From Phyllobacterium trifolii (GTDB taxonomy: Bacteria > Pseudomonadota > Alphaproteobacteria > Rhizobiales > Rhizobiaceae): DNA of 64,000 nucleotides. Under the pieces are notes generated by a model. The model ran no database searches, was not told the origin of the DNA, and saw only the letters and a program-made list of their open reading frames with translations. Of this stretch, positions 18,996 to 28,736 are shown in pieces. The DNA lies in the NCBI RefSeq assembly GCF_014192095.1, contig NZ_JACHXN010000005.1, positions 169,944 through 233,943 of the forward strand. The letters run 5' to 3'. A program made the translations under genes and the position numbers. Each line of letters starts with the position of its first letter. Positions within the stretch are counted from its first letter, which is position 1.

Positions 18996-21900
18996 ATGGC
19001 ACGTCAAGAACAGGCCAACGATCTTTTCGCTCTCACCTCATTTCTCTATGGCGGCAATGCCAATTATATCGAGGAATTGCACGCGCGTTACGAGCAGGAT
19101 CCGGCATCGGTGGATGCCGAATGGCAGGAATTCTTCGCCAACCTCAACGACAGCAAGGCTGACGTTATCGCCAATGCCAAGGGCGCTTCCTGGGAAAAGC
19201 CGAATTGGCCGATCACCAGCAATGGCGAGCTCGTTTCAGCGCTCGACGGCAATTGGGGCGAAGTTGAAAAGCACATCACCGACAAGTTGAAGGCCAAGAG
19301 TGCCAATGGCGTAGCAGCTACCAATGGCGCTGCCGTTGCCGTTCAGGTGCCAGCGTCAGATTCGGATATCATCCATGCTGCCCGCGATTCCGTGCGCGCG
19401 ATCATGATGATCCGTGCCTATCGCATGCGCGGTCATCTGCATGCCAAACTTGACCCGCTCGGCCTTGCCGAGGTCAAGGAAGATTATAACGAGCTGTCGC
19501 CCGAGAGCTATGGTTTCTCGCCGGCCGACTACGACCGCAAGATCTTCATCGACAATGTGCTGGGTCTCGAATATGCGACGATCCCGCAGATGCTCGACAT
19601 CCTGCAGCGCACCTATTGTTCGACCATCGGCGTAGAGTTCATGCATATTTCCGATCCGGTGGAAAAGGCCTGGATTCAGGAACGCATCGAAGGTCCGGAC
19701 AAGGGCGTCGCTTTCACGGCGGAAGGCAAGAAGGCCATCCTGTCGAAGCTGATCGAGGCGGAAGGCTTCGAGCAGTTCATTGATGTCAAATACAAAGGCA
19801 CCAAGCGTTTCGGCCTCGATGGTGCCGAGTCGCTCATCCCGGCGCTGGAGCAGATCGTCAAGCGCGGCGGTTCCATGGGCCTGAAGGAGATCGTTCTCGG
19901 CATGGCGCATCGCGGCCGGCTCAACGTTCTCAGCCAGTTCATGCGCAAGCCGCACCGCGCGATTTTCCATGAGTTCAAGGGCGGTTCCTATACGCCGGAT
20001 GACGTTGAAGGTTCTGGTGACGTGAAGTACCACCTTGGTGCATCGTCGGATCGCGAGTTCGACGGCAACAAGGTCCACCTCTCGCTGACAGCCAATCCCT
20101 CGCACCTTGAGATCGTCAATCCGGTCGTCATGGGCAAGGCGCGCGCCAAGCAGGATCTTATTGTCGGGCGCGACCGCGATGAGATTGTACCCCTGTCCGA
20201 GCGTGCCAAGATCATGCCTCTGCTTCTGCATGGCGATGCGGCGTTCGCCGGTCAGGGCGTTGTCGCCGAATGTCTCGGGCTGTCCGGTCTGCGCGGCCAC
20301 CGCGTTGCCGGTACGGTGCATTTCATCATCAACAACCAGATCGGCTTCACCACCAATCCGCGCTTCTCGCGTTCCTCGCCCTATCCGTCGGATGTGGCGA
20401 AAATGATTGAAGCGCCGATTTTCCACGTCAATGGTGACGATCCGGAAGCCGTTGTTTATGTGGCGAAGATTGCCACCGAATATCGCATGACGTTCCATAA
20501 GCCAGTCGTCATCGACATGTTCTGCTATCGCCGGTTCGGCCACAATGAAGGTGATGAACCCGCGTTCACGCAGCCGATCATGTACAAGACGATCCGCAGT
20601 CAAAAGACGACGGTCCAGGTCTATTCGCAGAAGCTGATCGACGAAGGGCTCATCACCGACGCTGACCTCGAAAAGCTGCGGGCCGCATGGCGCGAAAATC
20701 TCGAACAGGAATTCGAAGCGGGCCAGCATTACAAGCCAAACAAGGCTGACTGGCTTGACGGTGCGTGGAGCGGTCTTCGGACTGCCGACAACGCCGATGA
20801 GCAGCGGCGCGGCAAGACCGGGCTGCCGGTGAAGACCTTGAAGGAAATCGGCAGGAAGCTCGCCGAAGTTCCCCCTGGGCTCAATGTGCACAGGACAATT
20901 CAGCGTTTCCAGGATAACCGCGCCAAGATGATCGAGACAGGCGAGGGCTTCGATTGGGCGACTGCCGAGGCTTTGGCATTCGGCTCGCTGGTCACGGAAG
21001 GCCATCCGGTGCGCCTGTCCGGCCAGGATGTCGAGCGCGGCACGTTCAGTCAGCGTCATTCGGTGCTTTATGATCAGGATACCGAAAAGCGCTACATCCC
21101 GCTCAATAATCTGCAGAAGGGCCAGGCCATTTACGAAGTCATCAATTCGATGCTTTCGGAAGAGGCTGTGCTCGGCTTCGAATATGGTTATTCGCTGTCC
21201 GATCCGCGCGCGCTGACCCTGTGGGAAGCGCAGTTCGGCGATTTCGCCAACGGCGCGCAGGTCATCTTCGACCAGTTTATCTCGTCGGGCGAGCGCAAAT
21301 GGCTGCGTATGTCGGGTCTCGTCTGCCTTCTGCCGCATGGCTATGAAGGTCAGGGGCCGGAACATTCCTCGGCCCGGCTCGAGCGTTATCTGCAGCTTTG
21401 CGCCGAAGACAATATGCAGGTCGCGAACTGTACGACGCCGGCTAATTACTTCCATATCCTGCGCCGTCAGATGAAACGCGATTTCCGCAAGCCGCTTATC
21501 CTGATGACGCCCAAATCCCTGCTGCGTCACAAGCGTGCCGTCTCCTCGATTGGTGATTTCACGGGCGATTCATCGTTCCACCGCTTGCTGTGGGATGATG
21601 CGCAGCTCCTCAAGGATCAGCCTATCAAGCTGCAGAAGGACTCGAAGATCCGCCGCGTGGTGTTGTGCTCCGGCAAGGTCTATTACGACCTTTACGAGGA
21701 GCGCGAAAAGCGCGGCATCGACGATGTCTATCTCCTGCGTGTCGAGCAGCTCTATCCGTTCCCGGCAAAGGCCCTGATCACTGAACTTTCCCGCTTCCGC
21801 AACGCGGAAATGGTCTGGTGTCAGGAAGAGCCGAAAAACATGGGCGCCTGGGCCTTCATCGATCCCTATCTGGAATGGGTCCTCGCGCATATCGATGCCA

Positions 21901-22016
21901 AGCATCAGCGCGTCCGTTACACCGGACGTCCTGCGGCAGCCTCGACGGCAACAGGCCTGATGTCCAAACACCTTGCACAGCTTGAAGCATTCCTCGAAGA
22001 TGCTTTGGGTTCTTAA
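18996..22016 (+). CDS. sucA: 2-oxoglutarate dehydrogenase E1 component
   Basis: A 1006-residue thiamine-diphosphate decarboxylase. The N-terminal helix NDLFALTSFLYGGNANYIEE docks on the E2 core. ThDP/substrate motifs include GMAHRGRLNVL, GDAAFAGQGVVAECLGLSGL and HFIINNQIGFTTNP; the transketolase-like C-terminal domain contains MSGLVCLLPHGYEGQGPEHS. Length is normal. It is preceded by an 88-bp gap with a purine-rich stretch (AAAAGGAGACGGAG). Confidence 0.98.
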   Translation: MARQEQANDLFALTSFLYGGNANYIEELHARYEQDPASVDAEWQEFFANLNDSKADVIANAKGASWEKPNWPITSNGELVSALDGNWGEVEKHITDKLKAKSANGVAATNGAAVAVQVPASDSDIIHAARDSVRAIMMIRAYRMRGHLHAKLDPLGLAEVKEDYNELSPESYGFSPADYDRKIFIDNVLGLEYATIPQMLDILQRTYCSTIGVEFMHISDPVEKAWIQERIEGPDKGVAFTAEGKKAILSKLIEAEGFEQFIDVKYKGTKRFGLDGAESLIPALEQIVKRGGSMGLKEIVLGMAHRGRLNVLSQFMRKPHRAIFHEFKGGSYTPDDVEGSGDVKYHLGASSDREFDGNKVHLSLTANPSHLEIVNPVVMGKARAKQDLIVGRDRDEIVPLSERAKIMPLLLHGDAAFAGQGVVAECLGLSGLRGHRVAGTVHFIINNQIGFTTNPRFSRSSPYPSDVAKMIEAPIFHVNGDDPEAVVYVAKIATEYRMTFHKPVVIDMFCYRRFGHNEGDEPAFTQPIMYKTIRSQKTTVQVYSQKLIDEGLITDADLEKLRAAWRENLEQEFEAGQHYKPNKADWLDGAWSGLRTADNADEQRRGKTGLPVKTLKEIGRKLAEVPPGLNVHRTIQRFQDNRAKMIETGEGFDWATAEALAFGSLVTEGHPVRLSGQDVERGTFSQRHSVLYDQDTEKRYIPLNNLQKGQAIYEVINSMLSEEAVLGFEYGYSLSDPRALTLWEAQFGDFANGAQVIFDQFISSGERKWLRMSGLVCLLPHGYEGQGPEHSSARLERYLQLCAEDNMQVANCTTPANYFHILRRQMKRDFRKPLILMTPKSLLRHKRAVSSIGDFTGDSSFHRLLWDDAQLLKDQPIKLQKDSKIRRVVLCSGKVYYDLYEEREKRGIDDVYLLRVEQLYPFPAKALITELSRFRNAEMVWCQEEPKNMGAWAFIDPYLEWVLAHIDAKHQRVRYTGRPAAASTATGLMSKHLAQLEAFLEDALGS

Positions 22017-22050
22017 TTAGACAGATCACGATCAACGGAAGAACGAGAAC

Positions 22051-23346
22051 ATGGCCACCGAAATCCGCGTCCCAACGCTGGGCGAATCCGTTTCCGAAGC
22101 GACAATTGGCAAATGGTTCAAAAATGTCGGCGATGCGATTGCCGTTGATGAGCCTTTGGTCGAACTCGAAACCGACAAGGTGACGATCGAGGTGCCGGCA
22201 TCTTCTGCCGGCTCGCTCGCTGAAATCACTGCGAAGGAGGGCGATACGGTCGAGGTCGGTGCCCTGCTCGGTATGATCGGTTCCGGCGATGGTGCTGTAG
22301 CTGCTCCCGCCAAGAAGGCGGAGGCAAAGCCGGAAGCTACCGCGCAGGCTGGGGGCAGCGCTGCTGCTGCTACAACCAAGGAAGCAGAAGCAAAGACCGC
22401 CGAAGTCGCCGGTGAGCCGGCCATTACAGAACGCAAACCAAGCGAGATGCCGGCTTCCCCTGCTGCATCCAAGATCCTTGCCGAGAAAGGTGTTTCCCTC
22501 TCTCAGGTCGAAGGGTCCGGCAAGCGCGGACAGGTGCTAAAGGGTGATGTGCTTGATGCCGTTGCCAAAGGCATCACGGCCCAGCCCGCCGCGGCGGAAG
22601 CACCCAAGCCTGTTGCGGCTCGTCCGGCATCGTCCGCCGACGACGCATCGCGTGAAGAGCGGGTGAAGATGACCCGCCTGCGCCAGACGATTGCGCGCCG
22701 GTTGAAGGACGCACAGAATACGGCCGCCATGCTCACCACCTATAATGAGGTGGACATGTCAGCGGTCATGGATCTGCGCAATCGCTACAAGGAAATTTTC
22801 GAGAAGAAGCATGGCGTCAAGCTCGGCTTCATGGGCTTTTTCACCAAGGCCGTAACGCATGCGCTGAAGGAAGTACCTTCGGTCAACGCGGAAATCGACG
22901 GCAACGATATCATCTACAAGAACTTCGCCCACGTTGGCGTTGCTGTCGGCACGGATAGGGGCCTTGTCGTTCCGGTCGTGCGCAATGCCGACCAGATGTC
23001 GATCGCCGAGATCGAAAAGGAAATCGGCCGTCTCGGCAAGGCTGCGCGCGACGGCGCGCTGTCGATGGCTGACATGCAGGGCGGTACGTTCACCATTTCC
23101 AATGGCGGCGTCTACGGTTCCCTGATGTCCTCGCCCATCCTCAATGCGCCCCAGTCGGGTATTCTCGGCATGCACAAGATCCAGGATCGCCCGGTGGTCG
23201 TTGGCGGGCAGATCGTCATTCGCCCGATGATGTATCTGGCGCTGAGTTACGATCATCGCATCGTCGATGGCAAGGAAGCAGTGACCTTCCTTGTTCGCGT
23301 CAAGGAGAGCCTGGAGGATCCGGAGCGTCTTGTTCTTGATCTTTAA
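22051..23346 (+). CDS. sucB: dihydrolipoyllysine succinyltransferase (E2) of the 2-oxoglutarate dehydrogenase complex
   Basis: A 431-residue core subunit. There is one lipoyl domain with lipoylated K43 ([11 protein letters not shown]), an Ala/Pro/Glu-rich linker (about 85-130), an E1/E3-binding domain ([20 protein letters not shown], about 137-170) and a catalytic acyltransferase domain ending [12 protein letters not shown] with H402 and D406. It sits 34 bp after sucA. Confidence 0.98.
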   Translation: MATEIRVPTLGESVSEATIGKWFKNVGDAIAVDEPLVELETDKVTIEVPASSAGSLAEITAKEGDTVEVGALLGMIGSGDGAVAAPAKKAEAKPEATAQAGGSAAAATTKEAEAKTAEVAGEPAITERKPSEMPASPAASKILAEKGVSLSQVEGSGKRGQVLKGDVLDAVAKGITAQPAAAEAPKPVAARPASSADDASREERVKMTRLRQTIARRLKDAQNTAAMLTTYNEVDMSAVMDLRNRYKEIFEKKHGVKLGFMGFFTKAVTHALKEVPSVNAEIDGNDIIYKNFAHVGVAVGTDRGLVVPVVRNADQMSIAEIEKEIGRLGKAARDGALSMADMQGGTFTISNGGVYGSLMSSPILNAPQSGILGMHKIQDRPVVVGGQIVIRPMMYLALSYDHRIVDGKEAVTFLVRVKESLEDPERLVLDL

Positions 23347-23429
23347 CAAACGTGACGGTGCTGGCTTTTGCTCCCGTAAGGGGAGGTTAGTCGGCGCCGT
23401 CGTGTCCACACCCGAGAGTTAGAATATTG

Positions 23430-23957
23430 ATGGATTCGAACGTTCATTCCCGTTCTGCACTTATTCTGGCCGCTCTCTTGGGGACAGCTCTAACTACTGC
23501 TCCTGCTTTTGCCGCCTGTACGCAGGATCGTGCGATCTACACCGACAGGGATGATGCTTATACACTGAGGTTCAAGCATGTTCCGGAAGATCAGCCTGTC
23601 ATGACATCGAATGAATTCTCAATCGAGATGAACGACAGCGATCTGAAACTCGATGGCGTGGTCATGTGGAATGAGGGCATTGCAAGACCCAACGGCATCA
23701 TCATGTACAAGTGCCCCACTGGCGATGTTACCGGTGACGAACTGCAGGCATGCACCGTTTGGCGTGGCGTCATCTATGCCTTGAAGGAGGGAGCCGACGC
23801 CGACCTCCTGCCGCAAGCCAAGGAACCGGCTGCGCAGGCTTTGCTCCTGCCCGATTTCTCCAGCTCCATGAGCAGTTTCAATTTCAAACTTGAAAAACCC
23901 ATCGAGACTTTTCCCTGGGAAGTCTTCCGCTTTAAAGAATGCGTGCCTGAACAGTAA
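23430..23957 (+). CDS. secreted protein of unknown function inside the TCA operon
   Basis: A 175-residue protein with a clear signal peptide (hydrophobic ALILAALLGTALTTAPAFA, predicted cut after AFA near residue 29). The mature part has four cysteines (ACTQD, YKCPTG, QACTVW, KECVPE), enough for two disulfides, and no recognised domain; MYKCPTGDVTGDELQACTVW is its most distinctive stretch. ATG 23430 is used rather than the adjacent TTG. It sits between sucB and lpdA, 35 bp before lpdA, so it is co-transcribed with cytoplasmic dehydrogenase genes although exported. Confidence 0.75.
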   Translation: MDSNVHSRSALILAALLGTALTTAPAFAACTQDRAIYTDRDDAYTLRFKHVPEDQPVMTSNEFSIEMNDSDLKLDGVVMWNEGIARPNGIIMYKCPTGDVTGDELQACTVWRGVIYALKEGADADLLPQAKEPAAQALLLPDFSSSMSSFNFKLEKPIETFPWEVFRFKECVPEQ

Positions 23958-23992
23958 TTTGTTGGGCAACGTCGCAAGAGAAGGAATCAATC

Positions 23993-25399
23993 ATGGTATA
24001 TGATGTCGTCGTCATCGGAACAGGTCCGGGTGGCTACGTATGCGCGATCAAGGCCGCGCAACTTGGCCTCAAGACCGCGGTGATCGAGAAGCGCGCTACT
24101 TTCGGCGGAACCTGCCTCAATATCGGTTGTATCCCGTCAAAGGCACTGCTGCATGCCTCGGAAGTGTTCCATGAGGCGGGTCATTCCCATGCCACTTTGG
24201 GTGTCGATGTCGGCACACCAAAGCTCAACCTTCCTGCGATGCTTGCCCATAAGGATGCAACTGTCGAGGCCAACGTCAATGGCGTTGCTTTCCTCTTCAA
24301 GAAGAACAAGATCGACACGTTCATGGGCACAGGCAAGATTTTGGCGGCCGGCAAGGTTTCCGTGACTGCCGAAGACGGTACGGTTCAGGAGATCGAAACA
24401 AAGAACATTGTCATCGCCACCGGTTCGGATGTCGCCGGCATTCCTGGCGTCAATGTCGAATTCGACGAGAAAGTCATCATATCGTCGACCGGCGCCCTGG
24501 AGCTCGAAAAAGTACCGGAGCGCCTCGTCGTGGTTGGTGGCGGCGTGATCGGGCTTGAGCTTGGTTCGGTTTGGGCGCGCCTAGGATCGAAGGTCACGGT
24601 CGTGGAATACCTCGACAAGATTCTCGGACCGATGGACGGCGAAGTCTCGCGCCAATTCCAGCGCATGCTGGAAAAGCAGGGCATTGAGTTCAAGATGAGT
24701 GCCAAGGTGACCGGCATCGAAAAGTCCGGTGAGGGCGCAAAGATTACGTTCGAGCCGGTCAAGGGCGGCGAAGCTCAAACCATCGACGCCGACGTGGTGC
24801 TCGTCTCGACGGGCCGCAAACCATATACGGACGGTGTGGGCCTGAAGGACGCCGGCGTTGCGGTCGATGATCGCGGACGTGTCGCTATCAATGATCATTG
24901 GCAGACGAATGTCCCGGGGATCTATGCCATTGGCGATGTCGTCGAGGGGGCGATGCTGGCGCACAAGGCGGAGGATGAGGGCATTGCCGTTGCCGAGATC
25001 CTTGCGGGGCAGGTGGGCCACGTCAATTACGACGCAATCCCGAGCGTGGTCTACACGCAGCCTGAAGTGGCATCTGTCGGCAAGACGGAGGAAGAGCTGA
25101 AGGCGGCCGGTATCGAATACAAACCTGGCAAATTTCCGTTTACGGCCAACGGCCGTGCCCGTGCCATGCTGCACACCGATGGTTTTGTGAAAATTCTGGC
25201 GGACAAGGCGAGCGACCGGGTGCTTGGTGTTCATATTCTGGGTTACGGCGCTGGTGAAATGATCCACGAGGCAACTGTTCTGATGGAATTTGGTGGTTCT
25301 TCAGAGGATTTGGCGCGCACGACGCACGCTCATCCGACCATGTCGGAAGCCGTGCGCGAAGCTGCTCTGGCGACTTTCTTCAAGCCGATCCACATGTAA
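23993..25399 (+). CDS. lpdA: dihydrolipoyl dehydrogenase (E3)
   Basis: A 468-residue flavoprotein that reoxidises lipoyl groups with NAD+. It has the FAD motif GTGPGG (9-14), redox disulfide C41/C46 (GGTCLNIGCIPSK), NAD motif GGGVIGLELGSVW, AIGDVVEGAMLAHKAEDEG, and the C-terminal HAHPTMSEAVREAA catalytic His-Glu. As last gene of the operon it serves the SucAB complex. Ribosome site GAGAAGGAA precedes the ATG. Confidence 0.97.
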   Translation: MVYDVVVIGTGPGGYVCAIKAAQLGLKTAVIEKRATFGGTCLNIGCIPSKALLHASEVFHEAGHSHATLGVDVGTPKLNLPAMLAHKDATVEANVNGVAFLFKKNKIDTFMGTGKILAAGKVSVTAEDGTVQEIETKNIVIATGSDVAGIPGVNVEFDEKVIISSTGALELEKVPERLVVVGGGVIGLELGSVWARLGSKVTVVEYLDKILGPMDGEVSRQFQRMLEKQGIEFKMSAKVTGIEKSGEGAKITFEPVKGGEAQTIDADVVLVSTGRKPYTDGVGLKDAGVAVDDRGRVAINDHWQTNVPGIYAIGDVVEGAMLAHKAEDEGIAVAEILAGQVGHVNYDAIPSVVYTQPEVASVGKTEEELKAAGIEYKPGKFPFTANGRARAMLHTDGFVKILADKASDRVLGVHILGYGAGEMIHEATVLMEFGGSSEDLARTTHAHPTMSEAVREAALATFFKPIHM

Positions 25400-25420
25400 T
25401 CATACTTTTCAACCGTATCG

Positions 25421-25448
25421 AAAAGGCCCGGATATCCGGGCCTTTTTT
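25421..25448. terminator. bidirectional terminator between lpdA and a leftward gene
   Basis: A perfect 11-bp stem AAAAGGCCCGG/CCGGGCCTTTT with an ATAT loop is flanked by T6 on the right strand and T-rich sequence on the left strand. It ends the TCA operon rightward and the Pro/Ala-rich gene leftward. Confidence 0.92.
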
Positions 25449-25463
25449 GTATGCTCTCGCTAA

Positions 25464-25802
25464 TTATTGAGCCGGGGCTGGCGCTGCTGGTGCCGGAGCA
25501 GGTTCGGCAGGAGCCGGAGCTGTCGGTGCAGGTGCAGTTGCTGCCGGCGGCTCAGGTGTAGCCGGTGCCGGTGCCGGTGTCGTCGTGTCAGTCGCAGCAG
25601 GCGGTGTTGGAGCGGTCGGGCTCATACCAACGTCGCTACGGTTGAGGAAGTAATAGCCGCCAATAACCAAGGCGGCGATGATGATACCAGCTATAAGGAA
25701 ACCGCTCCCTCCGCTCTTGTTCGTCACAACCGTAGAATTGGGACGTGCCGGATCCAGAGGATCAGTAGTCACCGGCCGCTGCAGGTTTGGATCGTATGTC
25801 AT
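25464..25802 (-). CDS. single-pass membrane protein with Pro/Ala-rich tail
   Basis: A 112-residue protein: a hydrophilic N-terminus (MTYDPNLQRPVTTDP), one transmembrane helix (FLIAGIIIAALVIGGYYFL, about 35-53) and a long low-complexity tail of Pro, Ala and Thr (PAPAPATPEPPAATAPAP pattern) to the end. The tail would lie in the periplasm if the positive-inside rule holds; it could span toward peptidoglycan. Function unknown. ATG 25802 follows GGAGG; an upstream in-frame start at 25832 lacks support. Confidence 0.7.
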   Translation of the reverse strand: MTYDPNLQRPVTTDPLDPARPNSTVVTNKSGGSGFLIAGIIIAALVIGGYYFLNRSDVGMSPTAPTPPAATDTTTPAPAPATPEPPAATAPAPTAPAPAEPAPAPAAPAPAQ

Positions 25803-25939
25803 TTCGTGTCCTCCATGACTTTTCAGTACCATTCCGAGGAGAACAACGACTATCGGTCCAGAAAGTTCCGGAATTGCCAGATCATCGATCAGCGACGTTT
25901 TGGATTGATGCCGGATATATGCGTCAATACTTGGTCGAA

Positions 25940-27010
25940 TTATTGCTCGGCAGTGATTGTATAGCCTCTGCTTTTCAGCAGGGAAACAAGACCTTGCTCT
26001 CCGGGCAGGTGTAGCGCGCCGACGGCAATGAAGGCATTGCCCTTGTCAATGATCGGCAACGCGCGCTCCGCCATGGTCCGGTTGCGCGCATTGACCATCT
26101 TCTCCTCGAATTCCGCATAATTCTGGCCGCTTTCGGTGCCATCGGGAGATACCGAGCGCATCAGAGGGAATATCATGCCGATATCGCCTTGTGTATAAAG
26201 CACGGTCATCGTTTCGAAGACATCCGGTAGTTTCGACCCGAGCGTCAGCGTTTCGATTAATCCGTCGATGTGAAACTGTGTTGGCAGCGACGCCATGGCG
26301 CCGAGTTGATCCTTGATAGTCTCGAGCCCGGCAATCTGCTTGCCTTGCGCCTTGGCATCTTCCGCCAGCTTGATATCGAGAAAGGCTGCACCTTCCTTTT
26401 TGCGAGCGAATTCGCATGCCGGCATGGCGAGCATGCTGGTCAGCATCCAGGGCTGCATGCGATTGACGGCAGCGAGCGAGATACCCCGCTCAGAAAGCGC
26501 AGTTTTCACCGTCTCAAGCTTGTTGTGGGGGATGACCTTGTCCAGCGTATTGCCGTCCATGAACATCATCAGTTCCGGCGTTTCGGCCATGACCTTCATT
26601 GGAGCATTCGGGTCGAGGACTTCATCTGTTTCAATCACGACGGTATCGGCACCCCGATAGGCGGTCTCCGCCGCGTCGGAAAGCTTGAGAACGCGCGGAT
26701 CGGTCAGATGCATCGTGCCGTAGAGATAGGATGGCCGTGTTCCAGGCTTTTCGATCTTCCACAGCAGACCCTTGCCGTTTACGGTATCCGCGGCCTCCTT
26801 GCGCAAGGCATCAAGCTTTGCCGGATCGGTCCTTGCCATTTCCGCGATCAGATCATGGCCGCCGCACGAGACCTCTTCGGCTCTGGCGCGTGTCACACTG
26901 AAAGACACCACGAAGAGCGAAGCCAACAGCAGCCAGCTCAATATCAGGCACAGCCGCAACAGCCTGTCTGCGACATGATCAAGCGAGGTGAGATTATCGG
27001 TGTCGTTCAT
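25940..27010 (-). CDS. TraB/GumN family protein
   Basis: A 356-residue protein with an N-terminal membrane anchor or signal (LCLILSWLLLASLFVVSFSV, about 21-40) followed by the TraB/GumN domain: SYLYGTMHLTDPRVL near 94 and the paired C-terminal motif FIAVGALHLPGEQGLVSLL. These GxxH-type motifs are proposed metal sites of a Tiki-like protease clan, but activity in bacteria is not established. It lies about 63 bp from the xerC end on the same strand. Confidence 0.85.
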   Translation of the reverse strand: MNDTDNLTSLDHVADRLLRLCLILSWLLLASLFVVSFSVTRARAEEVSCGGHDLIAEMARTDPAKLDALRKEAADTVNGKGLLWKIEKPGTRPSYLYGTMHLTDPRVLKLSDAAETAYRGADTVVIETDEVLDPNAPMKVMAETPELMMFMDGNTLDKVIPHNKLETVKTALSERGISLAAVNRMQPWMLTSMLAMPACEFARKKEGAAFLDIKLAEDAKAQGKQIAGLETIKDQLGAMASLPTQFHIDGLIETLTLGSKLPDVFETMTVLYTQGDIGMIFPLMRSVSPDGTESGQNYAEFEEKMVNARNRTMAERALPIIDKGNAFIAVGALHLPGEQGLVSLLKSRGYTITAEQ

Positions 27011-27073
27011 GCCTGGTATCTATCCGTAAGCCTGCGGAGAAAGCGTTAATCTCCGCCGGTAAATTGTCCGTAT

Positions 27074-28030
27074 TCAGGCGCGGGGATGCGCTTTGGCGTA
27101 AATCTCCATCAATCGCTCCGTATCGACGCCGGTATAGACCTGCGTCGTCGACAGGCTGGCGTGGCCGAGCAACTCCTGGATCGTGCGCAGATCGCCGCCG
27201 CGTCCCAGCAGATGCGTGGCAAATGAATGGCGCAAGGCGTGCGGTGTCGCCGTGTCCGGCAGGCCGAGCGCGCCACGCATCTTCTGCATGTCACGCTGGA
27301 TAATGGCTGAGTGCAGTTTGCCGCCACGCGCGCCACGAAACAGCGGCTTGCCCTCTTCGAGATCGTAGGGACAGAGCGCGCGATATTCGGCAACGGCCCG
27401 GTGCACAATTGGTAGCAATGGCACCATGCGGGTCTTGCCGCCCTTGCCGGTAATCAGGATCGAACGCGCATCCGGATCGGTCAATGCGTCGCCATCGAGG
27501 CCGAGCGCCTCGGAAATGCGCAATCCGCAGCCGTAAAGCAGCGTCAGAACCGCGGCGTTGCGCGCGGCGATCCACGGCAATTCGTTCAGCTGTTCGCTCT
27601 TCTCGACGACACGCCGTGCATCCACCATCGTCAGCGGCTTGGGCAGCGATTTCGGCTGTCGCGGCGCCCGCATGGCGATCGAAGCAGCAGCGTTGGCCAT
27701 GCCCTGCTTTTCGAGAAAGCGCAGGAACGAGCGTATGCCCGCAAGCCCGCGACCGAGCGTACGCGCACCGGCACCATCATTGCGCCGCCGTGCAAGAAAT
27801 GAACGCAAATCGGCGACCCGCAGTGTCGCTACGTCCTTGAGTGCTGGAGGCTCGCCGAGATGCCCGGTAAGAAACTGGAAGAACTGGCGCGTGTCGCGTT
27901 CATAGGCCTCCAATGTGTTCGCTGCCAGCCGCCGCGTGTTCTTCAGCGATTTCAGCCAGTTTTCTCGCGCATCGATCAGATCCGGTCGGGCAGAAACAAG
28001 AAACGGCTCGGTTTGTGGTTGGACGCCCAT
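27074..28030 (-). CDS. xerC: tyrosine recombinase XerC
   Basis: A 318-residue site-specific recombinase that resolves chromosome dimers at dif with XerD. There is an N-terminal SAM-like core-binding domain (about 20-115) and a catalytic domain with R171, K196, H264, R267, H290 and nucleophile Y299 (TQVYTGVD), all present. It is divergent from rimM. The sequence suits XerC rather than an integrase, and no attachment site or phage gene is nearby. Confidence 0.93.
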   Translation of the reverse strand: MGVQPQTEPFLVSARPDLIDARENWLKSLKNTRRLAANTLEAYERDTRQFFQFLTGHLGEPPALKDVATLRVADLRSFLARRRNDGAGARTLGRGLAGIRSFLRFLEKQGMANAAASIAMRAPRQPKSLPKPLTMVDARRVVEKSEQLNELPWIAARNAAVLTLLYGCGLRISEALGLDGDALTDPDARSILITGKGGKTRMVPLLPIVHRAVAEYRALCPYDLEEGKPLFRGARGGKLHSAIIQRDMQKMRGALGLPDTATPHALRHSFATHLLGRGGDLRTIQELLGHASLSTTQVYTGVDTERLMEIYAKAHPRA

Positions 28031-28154
28031 GGCATCGCTCCTCGGCTAATACGCCGGGACAATGCCACATGACTTCTTACAGAGTCGTTTCGCCTTGGAT
28101 TTATTGGCCGTTTGCTCTAATTCGAGGCTGAACGCGTAAAGGTGGAAGAAACTG

Positions 28155-28736
28155 ATGGCGAAGTTGAACGATCCGGTGCAGTTGGCGGTGATCGGTGCGG
28201 CGCATGGCACGCGCGGAGAACTCAGGGTGAAAACCTTCACCGGCGATCCGATGGCGCTGGCGGACTACGGTCCGCTTTATGACGTGACCGGCAGGCCGTT
28301 CGAGGTCCTTGATATCCGACCGGCGAAGACGGTGGTGGTCGTGCGCTTTCGCGGGGTGAACGATCGGAACATGGCCGAGGCGCTGAACGGCACGACTTTG
28401 TTCATAGACCGCTCGCAACTGCCGCAGGATCTGGACGAGGACGAATATTACCACTCGGACCTGATCGGGCTCGACGCGATCGACGCCGAAGGCAACAAGC
28501 ATGGCAAAGTATCGGCGATGTTCGATTTCGGCGGTGGCGATCTGCTTGAGCTGACCATACCGGGAAAGCGTCCGATGCTGATCCCTTTCACGATGCTCGC
28601 GGTGCCGCATGTGGATATCAAGGCCGGTCATATCATTATCGATCCTGCCGCCGCGGGTCTCATTCCCGACGAGAACGAAGATGAGGAACGCCGTCGGCAA
28701 CTCGGCGGCGAGGATGGCGGGAAAAAGCAGCCATGA
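28155..28736 (+). CDS. rimM: ribosome maturation factor RimM
   Basis: A 193-residue 30S assembly factor with an N-terminal RimM domain ([20 protein letters not shown]) and a C-terminal PRC-barrel ([20 protein letters not shown]). The tail is charged. It overlaps trmD by four bases. The usual upstream neighbour rpsP is absent; xerC lies divergently instead. Confidence 0.95.
   Translation: MAKLNDPVQLAVIGAAHGTRGELRVKTFTGDPMALADYGPLYDVTGRPFEVLDIRPAKTVVVVRFRGVNDRNMAEALNGTTLFIDRSQLPQDLDEDEYYHSDLIGLDAIDAEGNKHGKVSAMFDFGGGDLLELTIPGKRPMLIPFTMLAVPHVDIKAGHIIIDPAAAGLIPDENEDEERRRQLGGEDGGKKQP

Noticed and set aside
19356-21530. 724-codon leftward open frame across sucA
   Set aside because: Antisense shadow of sucA with no recognisable protein features.
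25500-25640. CRISPR-like or tandem DNA repeat
   Set aside because: The repetition is the Pro/Ala codon tail of the gene at 25464-25802, without spacers.
27074-28030. Phage or island integrase
   Set aside because: The sequence is XerC-like, with no attachment site, tRNA or phage genes nearby.
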